Part shown: in pieces, positions 1-4,936 of the stretch
How the letters are laid out: each line of letters begins with the position of its first letter
How positions within the stretch are numbered: position 1 is the stretch's first letter
Assembly (NCBI GenBank): GCA_014384685.1
Contig: JACNFL010000185.1
Span: 1-5,846 of the forward strand
DNA length: 5,846 bases
Direction: 5' to 3'
Source of the DNA: Methanobacteriota archaeon
GTDB taxonomy: Archaea > Thermoplasmatota > Poseidoniia > Poseidoniales > Thalassarchaeaceae
Translations under genes and position numbers: made by a program
Notes under the pieces: generated by a model
What the model was told of the DNA's origin: nothing
Database searches by the model: none
The model's input: only the letters and a program-made list of their open reading frames with translations

Positions 1-420
1 CTCTTTTTCTTCTGTGATGTTCGGAGTCGATGCGTTCTCAGCGTTAATGAATACTGCTTGTTGCACCATCAACACTCTGGACTTGACATAAACCAACCAA
101 ACCTCACTTGCATCATCAACTAGCAACAGCAGCAGGACCGCTCCGGCCGACAACAGATTGGCCCAAATCATCAATCGTTTGCGACTGAAACGGTCGGCCA
201 ACATCCCGGTGAAAATCTGTGGGATTGCCAGAGAGAACATCCGGATGACGAACAGCAGACCAATGCCCATTTCCGACCCTGTTAAGGTGTAGATGAGAAC
301 GAATAGTGCGACGGTGTTGAACCACTCCCCGAGCATTGATATCGAAAGCCCAATCCACAGTCGACGATAGACTGGATTGTGTTGAAGAAGTTCGAGAAAC
401 CCGACCTCCCGTTCCTGCAT
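1..420 (-). CDS. MFS transporter, N-terminal part (runs off left edge)
   Basis: Reading the minus strand from the ATG at 420 gives 140 uninterrupted codons to the window edge, so the C-terminal two thirds are missing. The start is fixed by an in-frame TAA two codons upstream (426-424). The protein opens with a short cytoplasmic stretch (FLELLQHNPVYRRLWIG). Likely membrane helices follow at about residues 22-46, 50-71, 83-101 and 107-125. Between helices 2 and 3 lies a clear MFS motif A, GMLADRFSRKR (residues 72-82), with Asp76 and the basic cluster in place. The 'NPVYRRLW...SMLGEWF' opening is typical of the MFS_3 (enterobactin-exporter-like) branch, which mostly exports small molecules by proton antiport. 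The substrate cannot be read from this fragment. It diverges from the oligoribonuclease gene across 86 bp. The region is richer in G+C than the right half of the window. The family call is secure and the subfamily is an inference. Confidence 0.85.
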   Translation of the reverse strand, partial: MQEREVGFLELLQHNPVYRRLWIGLSISMLGEWFNTVALFVLIYTLTGSEMGIGLLFVIRMFSLAIPQIFTGMLADRFSRKRLMIWANLLSAGAVLLLLLVDDASEVWLVYVKSRVLMVQQAVFINAENASTPNITEEKE

Positions 421-506
421 GCCTTATCCTGAAACCTCTCACCTAACAACATGACCCCAACTAGTCAGGCGAAGCCTCTTCAATAACTAACTACGCCGCT
501 AAGCGA

Positions 507-1043
507 ATGACAGGCGACAACTTGGTGTGGATTGACTGCGAATTCACTGGATTAAATCCAGATGAAAACCGTATTATTGAGATTGCAACAATCATCACAG
601 ATGCTGAATTAAACATCATCGCTGAAGGCCCATGCTTAGCGATTAACCAGCCTGTAGATTTGTTAGCAGGGATGGACGAGTGGAACACGACTCATCACAA
701 CGATAGTGGGCTAGTAGAGAAAGTTCTAGAGAGTGAAATTGATGATAGTGAAGCAGAACGGTTGACCCTAGAGTTTGTCCGTCAATACACTAAACCTAGG
801 TCATCGCCACTTTGTGGCAATACGATTTCTCAGGACCGGCGCTTCTTGCGCCGCTATATGCCTGAGTTGCATGCACATTTTCATTATCGCAGTATTGATG
901 TATCAACAGTCAAGGAGTTGGCAAAAAGATGGAATCCTGATATTCCTTCAATGGGAAAAACTGGAGGACACCGTGCTCTTGACGACATTCGTGAATCGGT
1001 AGCAGAACTGGCATATTACCGAGAAAGAATATTCAAATCGTGA
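507..1043 (+). CDS. orn: Oligoribonuclease (DEDDh 3'-5' exonuclease)
   Basis: This 178-residue protein matches the usual length of Orn/REXO2 enzymes, which degrade 2-5-nt RNA leftovers (nanoRNA) to mononucleotides in the cytoplasm. All family landmarks are visible. The first motif is IDCEFTGL with Asp10 and Glu12, where E. coli has DLEMTGL. The second is [17 protein letters not shown] with Asp110. Tyr127 is at the position of the conserved Orn tyrosine. The last is [16 protein letters not shown] with His155 and Asp160 at the correct five-residue spacing. The ATG at 507 places DNLVWIDCE at the expected distance from the N-terminus, so the start is well supported. No strong Shine-Dalgarno precedes it, only AAGCGA, which leaves a leaderless or weak-SD start possible. 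The gene diverges from the MFS gene and converges on the JAMM gene with a 22-bp gap. In a presumptive archaeon this bacterial/eukaryotic-type enzyme is notable. Function is highly confident by motif. Confidence 0.95.
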   Translation: MTGDNLVWIDCEFTGLNPDENRIIEIATIITDAELNIIAEGPCLAINQPVDLLAGMDEWNTTHHNDSGLVEKVLESEIDDSEAERLTLEFVRQYTKPRSSPLCGNTISQDRRFLRRYMPELHAHFHYRSIDVSTVKELAKRWNPDIPSMGKTGGHRALDDIRESVAELAYYRERIFKS

Positions 1044-1065
1044 AGTTTTCATTCAATCAAGGTGG

Positions 1066-1809
1066 CTATTGGAAATTTTCCCATCCATATGGATATCCTT
1101 CTTCATCAACAAAGATAACATTGACTGCAGTGCCTGACCGATGAAATGAAATCAATTCTAACCCGTGAATACTGTGACCTGTTGGAGCAACACCCAAGAC
1201 AGGTTTTTCTGGCGAATTTCTCCATCGACCCCAACCGCGTTTTTGGCGCACAGGAGCGACCTGTTCAGGTTGCAACTTTCTGCGCACCCCATCAGTATCA
1301 TCATACCAACCAAACGGTCCAGATGGTGAGAATTCAATTCCCAATATCATGTCAACTCCAAGTGTGTACTGAGCCGCGTCCGCATCTTGTTTGGATGGTA
1401 CAGCGACTGCGTTAGGGTGTGTATGTAACCAGTGTAAGAATCGCCCACCTCTTGGACCGCGGCTTTCTGAAAAAATGCCGTCCGTCCATTCTTCAGGAAC
1501 ATGATGGACTGAGAATGAATCACCGCGATTTACTATTGTTGCATCGCCTAAGATGTAACCTTCTCCAGCAAATAACCCATTTTCATGGTCACCTCCCTCA
1601 AACATTTCATCAACTTCTCGATGATGAGGTCGGCTATTATCTGCATCTAAACCAATTAGAATTTCGTCTGGTAGTGATTCTAATGACCAATGTAGGATTT
1701 GCTCAAGTGTAACGCCAGGCATCATTACTAGGCCACGATATCCTTCTTTATTGGCGAGAGAATCAGCATTGTACGCCGACATTGCTTGGGCCAGCCAACC
1801 GTCCACCAT
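1066..1809 (-). CDS. JAMM/MPN+ domain metalloprotease-like protein
   Basis: From the ATG at 1809 this encodes 247 residues. The zinc-peptidase signature is complete: His129-Thr-His131, seven residues, Ser139, two residues, Asp142 (H-x-H-x7-S-x2-D). The usual upstream glutamate is probably Glu49 in PDEILIGL, which matches the 'E-x-x-G-x-L' strand of the MPN fold. JAMM proteins cleave isopeptide or peptide bonds after ubiquitin-like modifiers; archaeal JAMM1 removes SAMPs. The substrate here is unknown. After the MPN core there is a C-terminal extension of about 75 residues with a basic/aromatic patch (QKRGWGRWRN) and a beta-rich end (VNVIFVDEEGYPYGW). Start choice: a GTG at 1848 would add 13 residues, but it has no ribosome site, whereas GGAG lies 7 nt before the ATG at 1809. 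The gene diverges from the acidic-protein gene across 63 bp and no ubiquitin-like or E1 gene lies beside it. Fold and motif are confident; function is inferred. Confidence 0.85.
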   Translation of the reverse strand: MVDGWLAQAMSAYNADSLANKEGYRGLVMMPGVTLEQILHWSLESLPDEILIGLDADNSRPHHREVDEMFEGGDHENGLFAGEGYILGDATIVNRGDSFSVHHVPEEWTDGIFSESRGPRGGRFLHWLHTHPNAVAVPSKQDADAAQYTLGVDMILGIEFSPSGPFGWYDDTDGVRRKLQPEQVAPVRQKRGWGRWRNSPEKPVLGVAPTGHSIHGLELISFHRSGTAVNVIFVDEEGYPYGWENFQ

Positions 1810-1816
1810 GCACACG

Positions 1817-1820
1817 CTCC
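1817..1820 (-). promoter_or_regulatory. Shine-Dalgarno GGAG of the JAMM gene
   Basis: On the minus strand, GGAG is followed by a 7-nt spacer (CGTGTGC) and then the ATG at 1809. This is the clearest ribosome site in the window and is the reason for preferring 1809 over the upstream GTG at 1848. Confidence 0.55.
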
Positions 1821-1872
1821 GGCGGTGAATCCTTAACAGGATTGGCACTGCATCAGTACCGCAGGCGATACC

Positions 1873-2571
1873 ATGGCACGCAAGAAGAAGGGATTAGGTG
1901 GCTTCATTGGTGGCTTGACAGGCACGCCATATGACCGTTTAAGCCGCCATATTGAGAAAACCGCTGCCAATACCTCAGGGGATACTTTGGGTAGAGAGTT
2001 GAACAAGATTGTGAAAATTGTTAGACGAGAGTACGACCAAGAGAATCTAGACGAAGAGGAGCATGACTTGTTGGTTGAAGATATTGAGACTGCTCACCCT
2101 GATGGCAGAACATTTCCAAAATTATTGGCTGATTCTGATGAATTCTATGATGAGGAAAATATGCCAGATGCACCAGATTTAGAATTAGGTGGTCCAGTTA
2201 ACCTCGATGAATTGATGCGCTCTTCCAGTGATTCTTTCCAAGGTTCGTGGGGTTCTGACGAGTATGATGATTACAAACGTCAAATGGCGGAAGAGTTCTA
2301 CAAAGATAGTGATGAAGCAATAGCTTCTGGGGATCACGACCAAATGCAATCACAAGACCCTGTGGCCGGTCGTGTTTTCCACAATGTGGAGGACACAGCA
2401 TCAGAAGTCAAGAAAGATATTCTTCGAGAACAAGGAGTTGATGTTGATTCCGAAGAAGAAGAAGATGAAGATTACTATGTTGATGACGATGGTGTCGAAT
2501 GGTGGCGAGATGATGATGGGGCTTGGTGGTTCAGAGAACCTGGCCAAGAAGATTGGTATCCCGGTAAATAA
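1873..2571 (+). CDS. Acidic protein of unknown function with Trp/Tyr-rich C-terminus
   Basis: I do not recognise this 232-residue protein. It opens with a basic, glycine-rich segment (MARKKKGLGGFIGGLTG). Residues 20-75 follow as a probable helical hairpin (RLSRHIEKTAANT..., GRELNKIVKIVRREYDQENLDEEEHDLLVEDIE), whose second half loosely recalls short oligomerisation hairpins. The middle (about 85-165) is acidic and looks disordered. The end (about 191-230) has a run of Glu/Asp and then a compact aromatic/acidic block with Tyr200-Tyr201, Trp210-Trp211, Trp218-Trp219 and Trp228. Within that block 'VEWWRDDDG' and 'AWWFREPGQ' look like two short related units, perhaps one small WW-like beta sheet. 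There is no signal peptide or membrane helix, so it is probably cytoplasmic. The ATG at 1873 follows AGG with a 7-nt spacer, a weak site. The gene diverges from the JAMM gene and ends 5 bp from the receiver gene's stop. It is clearly coding; a role as scaffold or interaction protein is only a guess. Confidence 0.8.
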   Translation: MARKKKGLGGFIGGLTGTPYDRLSRHIEKTAANTSGDTLGRELNKIVKIVRREYDQENLDEEEHDLLVEDIETAHPDGRTFPKLLADSDEFYDEENMPDAPDLELGGPVNLDELMRSSSDSFQGSWGSDEYDDYKRQMAEEFYKDSDEAIASGDHDQMQSQDPVAGRVFHNVEDTASEVKKDILREQGVDVDSEEEEDEDYYVDDDGVEWWRDDDGAWWFREPGQEDWYPGK

Positions 2572-2576
2572 TTCAT

Positions 2577-2942
2577 TCATTCATCGATATTTCTTGCCCA
2601 AATATTTAGATTTGCAAGATCAAACTTCAAAATTGCTTGGTCAGCCCCGGCATCAAGCATAGCTCGATTTGCAAACCCTGCAGAACTAATTCCTATGATT
2701 TGGCTAGGACGTTTCACTTCTTCTGCATTGACTGCATCATTCAGCATTTTAAGAACCTCTAATCCCTTGAACGGCGGCATGAATTGGTCTAGAAGTAAGA
2801 TATCTGGTGCAAATTCCTTGATGACTGTAACAGCATTTTCAGAATTCCATTTTTGTTCAAGAGTAATTTGGCTAGTATCAACATTTCCAGAACTTAATAA
2901 TGCTTCAATATCGTAAGAATCTTCGAAAGCTAGAACACGCAT
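2577..2942 (-). CDS. Stand-alone response-regulator receiver (CheY-like) protein
   Basis: This 121-residue protein is a single receiver domain with nothing attached, the usual length for CheY-type proteins. The acidic pair Glu7-Asp8 sits in MRVLAFEDSYD. The phosphoacceptor Asp52 sits in DILLLDQFMPPFKGLEVL, a canonical D-x-x-M-P-x-x-x-G. Ser86 or Ser87 in IIGISSAG takes the switch Ser/Thr place, and Lys106 is in QAILKFDL. All residues for Mg-dependent phosphorylation by a histidine kinase are therefore present. No kinase, DNA-binding output or chemotaxis gene lies in the window, so the partner must be elsewhere. Output would be by protein-protein contact. A TTG at 2945 directly precedes the ATG at 2942; I prefer the ATG, which matches the usual short N-terminus. 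There is no clear Shine-Dalgarno, but an AT-rich element (GAATAAAC, 2971-2964) lies about 26 nt upstream and could support leaderless transcription. It diverges from the DUF3754 gene. Confidence 0.9.
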   Translation of the reverse strand: MRVLAFEDSYDIEALLSSGNVDTSQITLEQKWNSENAVTVIKEFAPDILLLDQFMPPFKGLEVLKMLNDAVNAEEVKRPSQIIGISSAGFANRAMLDAGADQAILKFDLANLNIWARNIDE

Positions 2943-2963
2943 CAAACCATACCACTGATTTTT

Positions 2964-2971
2964 GTTTATTC
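2964..2971 (-). promoter_or_regulatory. Possible TATA element of the receiver gene
   Basis: The minus strand reads GAATAAAC, centred about 25-26 nt before the ATG at 2942. That spacing suits an archaeal TATA box driving a leaderless transcript. The match to the consensus is weak and rests on position as much as sequence. Confidence 0.25.
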
Positions 2972-3020
2972 GTCTTGTATTTCATTCCTCTCTCTAAAAC
3001 AGAATTTGGCCGATTAATTC

Positions 3021-3025
3021 AAAGG
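3021..3025 (+). promoter_or_regulatory. Possible ribosome binding site of the DUF3754 gene
   Basis: AAAGG is followed by a 9-nt spacer and then the ATG at 3035. It favours this start over two alternatives. The far upstream ATG at 2900 would run back through the receiver gene, and the ATG at 3056 has no comparable site. Confidence 0.35.
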
Positions 3026-3034
3026 TTGGTTCCA

Positions 3035-4285
3035 ATGTTGGTAAAATCGTTCCATATGGTTAATGGCTCCTCGTCTCAGCATTTTATTCCAATTAGCCGC
3101 GCTGAAATAAAGTCGCTAATATTAGCTGAAGCGGGGGAAAATTCTGATAATATAGCAAAAATTTCAGAATTATTGGAAGCACTTTGGCATCACAGAATGC
3201 ATTCTACTCAAGAATCTCTAAAACAAATATACTCAAATTTTGATCCGGATTCAATTGATGAAACTCCTGAAATTTTTGACTCAACAGATTTCATGACCCA
3301 ATTCAGAGAAGCCCTAAGTGATGGGAACTGGTTAGAAATTACAGATGAGGAAATGCAAGCAGCATTGGATGGAGAGGACGTATTTCCGATAAGCCTAGAT
3401 GTTAGATTTGAAGAATTCAAACTTTTAGAAACTTACAAACTCGGGGAAAAGACAATCAAAAGTTCCCGCAAACCTTCACTATTCGAGAAATTGGTACTGA
3501 GAAAGAAACCAACCGAGGTTGATTTAGAGGTGTATGAACGAATTATACAAATAATGCAGTTCCGTGAGCAGGAGTGGTTTCTAGAAAACAAAACTTCACG
3601 AAATTATCCAGGTATGGAGGCAAAAGGATTACACTTGAGGCTTTTCAAAACTATTCCGAAACTCGATTTGGAGGTAATATTTCCAAATACTTCACCAAAA
3701 ATGAGGCGTATAGACCAAATGAAAATATTAGCCCCTTTGATAGGTGGGTTAGCCACTCTTGGGATGAAATTCGGGCCACTTCTTTTTGGCTATGGTTCGG
3801 GGGAAACATCTCTTGCACTTATTGGTGGTATTTTGTCAGCTTTAGCAACTTATATTCTCAAGTCTTGGACTAAATATATGAAAACTAAAGAGGCATATCT
3901 CTCACAAGTTTCTAAAGATCTTTATTTCAAAGGTCAAGCAAATAATCAAGCAGTCATCAATATGGTGATTGATTTTTCAGAAGAACAGGAAGTGAAGGAG
4001 GCTTTGCTTGCTTACTCATTTTTGTTGTTGGATGGTGAGCAACAGCATACAATAGATTCACTTGATGACCGAATTGAAAAATGGTTAGAAAAACATGGTG
4101 TAAATGTTGATTTTGAGGTTGATGATGCACTAAATAAATTACTCAAATTAGGGTTATTGAACCGTGAAGGCAATGAGAGTGATGGTGAAAATTCATTTTC
4201 TTCCAAGGAACGAATTACAGTACTAGACCCAAACGCAACATTGGCACGTTTGGATGAAATATGGGATGGCATTTTCAATTGCTAA
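3035..4285 (+). CDS. DUF3754 / TMEM143-like membrane protein
   Basis: This 416-residue protein has the hallmarks of the DUF3754 family, known from bacteria, plants and the mitochondrial protein TMEM143; its biochemical role is not established. The N-terminus has FIPISRAEIKSLI (17-29), matching the family's 'F-x-P-x-x-R' opening. The core stretch LHLRLFKTIPKLDLEVIFPNTSPKMRRIDQMK (199-230) is followed by two predicted membrane helices, about 231-253 and 258-276, forming a hairpin. Then come the conserved KDLYFKGQANNQAVINMVID (294-313) and SEEQEVKEALLAYSFLLL (315-332). The end (about 343-376, IEKWLEKHGVNVDFEVDDALNKLLKLGLL) looks like a small winged-helix-like domain in which a Phe-Glu-x-Asp-Asp-Ala segment is typical. 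Both large flanks are soluble and probably on the same side of the membrane. I chose the ATG at 3035 because the longer reading from 2900 overlaps the receiver gene on the other strand and adds no family-like sequence. It converges on the thioredoxin-fold gene with a 17-bp gap. Family assignment is confident, from recognised motifs. Confidence 0.82.
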   Translation: MLVKSFHMVNGSSSQHFIPISRAEIKSLILAEAGENSDNIAKISELLEALWHHRMHSTQESLKQIYSNFDPDSIDETPEIFDSTDFMTQFREALSDGNWLEITDEEMQAALDGEDVFPISLDVRFEEFKLLETYKLGEKTIKSSRKPSLFEKLVLRKKPTEVDLEVYERIIQIMQFREQEWFLENKTSRNYPGMEAKGLHLRLFKTIPKLDLEVIFPNTSPKMRRIDQMKILAPLIGGLATLGMKFGPLLFGYGSGETSLALIGGILSALATYILKSWTKYMKTKEAYLSQVSKDLYFKGQANNQAVINMVIDFSEEQEVKEALLAYSFLLLDGEQQHTIDSLDDRIEKWLEKHGVNVDFEVDDALNKLLKLGLLNREGNESDGENSFSSKERITVLDPNATLARLDEIWDGIFNC

Positions 4286-4302
4286 ATTGCCTAAATAGAA
4301 TT

Positions 4303-4848
4303 TCAAAGGGTTCCACCAGCAGACTCCCAATATGAGGTAATTTCTCCACTATCAGAAAGTCCACCTTTGTGAATGTTCACAACTCCCCCATCCGAGTTTA
4401 TGAAGACAATCGATGGTCTAGAACTAATTTCTACCTCCTCGGCTAACTCTATTCCCTTAGCAAACGGGAAATCTAAAGTTTGGCCTAAATCATCACCATC
4501 GTCATCATATGAATTTGATCTATCATGCCATTCTGATAGGCTAATCCCTTGAGGGTTATCAGCAGGATCTGTACTTAACACAATAATTGCAGGCCCATTC
4601 AAAGTTGAATTAATTGCGTGCATCGTTGAATGACAGGGGGAATCACACCATTCGGCTGAAAAAATTACGATGTATGGTGCACCAGCATAATCGCTATTTG
4701 AATAGGTTAATCCGTCATCTGCAACGGTTGAAAATTCGGGAAATGGTTCTAGTTCTGGTTCATTCTCACCCTCACTAAATATTCCACCAAACCATGCAAG
4801 AGCAAGTAGGCAAGCGGCAACCGCACCAGCGAGCAATTCTTTCTGCAT
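4303..4848 (-). CDS. Membrane-anchored thioredoxin-fold protein with CxxxC motif
   Basis: From the ATG at 4848 this encodes 181 residues. A hydrophobic helix at about 5-23 (LLAGAVAACLLALAWFGGIF) is followed by an acidic linker, so the domain should lie outside the cytoplasmic membrane. The thioredoxin-like fold is shown by YIVIFSAEWC (59-68), the following helix HSTMHAIN, the strand AIIVLSTDP, and the SSRP-SIVFINSDGGVV segment, in which Pro145 is the expected cis-proline. This last part resembles TlpA/ResA or AhpC/TSA-like proteins. The active site is WCDSPC: Cys68 and Cys72 are three residues apart, not two as in thioredoxin. A short Asp-rich insert (SYDDDGDDLG, 112-121) precedes the conserved LDFPF. 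It probably reduces, forms or exchanges disulfides in exported proteins. A reading from TTG at 4887 would add 13 residues that overlap the promoter. The TATA box 26 nt before the ATG and the lack of a Shine-Dalgarno favour 4848. It diverges from the calcium-repeat gene. Confidence 0.82.
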   Translation of the reverse strand: MQKELLAGAVAACLLALAWFGGIFSEGENEPELEPFPEFSTVADDGLTYSNSDYAGAPYIVIFSAEWCDSPCHSTMHAINSTLNGPAIIVLSTDPADNPQGISLSEWHDRSNSYDDDGDDLGQTLDFPFAKGIELAEEVEISSRPSIVFINSDGGVVNIHKGGLSDSGEITSYWESAGGTL

Positions 4849-4870
4849 ATTTTTGGGATAAAATCTAATG

Positions 4871-4878
4871 TATATAAA
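4871..4878 (-). promoter_or_regulatory. Archaeal TATA box (TTTATATA) of the thioredoxin-fold gene
   Basis: On the minus strand the eight bases read TTTATATA, an excellent archaeal TATA box. Its centre is about 26 nt before the ATG at 4848, which is the usual TATA-to-start-site distance, so transcription should begin at or next to the start codon and give a leaderless mRNA. Read on the plus strand the same bases are TATATAAA, also TATA-like. That would place a start near 4901 and a leader of roughly 36 nt for the calcium-repeat gene. Whether both directions use it is an inference. Confidence 0.6.
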
Positions 4879-4936
4879 TGTCAACAATAAACGGCTGTCC
4901 TTATTGATTCATAAGAAAGGGCGGATTCGAAAATTC

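Noticed and set aside
116..442. Open frame of 108 codons on the minus strand
   Set aside because: It is a shifted-frame shadow of the MFS transporter, has no membrane helices and an Arg/Ser/His-rich translation. The overlapping frame carries MFS motif A.
421..506. TATA box for the divergent MFS/Orn genes
   Set aside because: Only a weak AT-rich patch (TTCAATAA, 479-486) lies near the expected distance from the Orn start and none near the MFS start, so this is not enough to annotate.
1146..1712. Two plus-strand open frames across 1146-1415 and 1419-1712
   Set aside because: Both lie opposite the JAMM gene, which has a complete catalytic motif. Their translations show no domain or sensible composition.
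1810..1848. GTG start adding 13 residues to the JAMM protein
   Set aside because: It has no Shine-Dalgarno, while GGAG precedes the ATG at 1809 at good spacing. It remains possible.
2900..3034. 45-residue N-terminal extension of the DUF3754 protein from an ATG at 2900
   Set aside because: It overlaps the start of the receiver gene on the other strand, has no family-like sequence and lacks a ribosome site.
4804..4848. Lipobox (VAAC, Cys13) in the thioredoxin-fold protein
   Set aside because: The hydrophobic stretch before the Cys is too short and continues well past it, so a membrane anchor is more likely than a lipoprotein.
4868..4936. 23-residue extension of the calcium-repeat protein from an ATG at 4868
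   Set aside because: It would start inside the TATA element and bury a good signal peptide behind a long basic leader.
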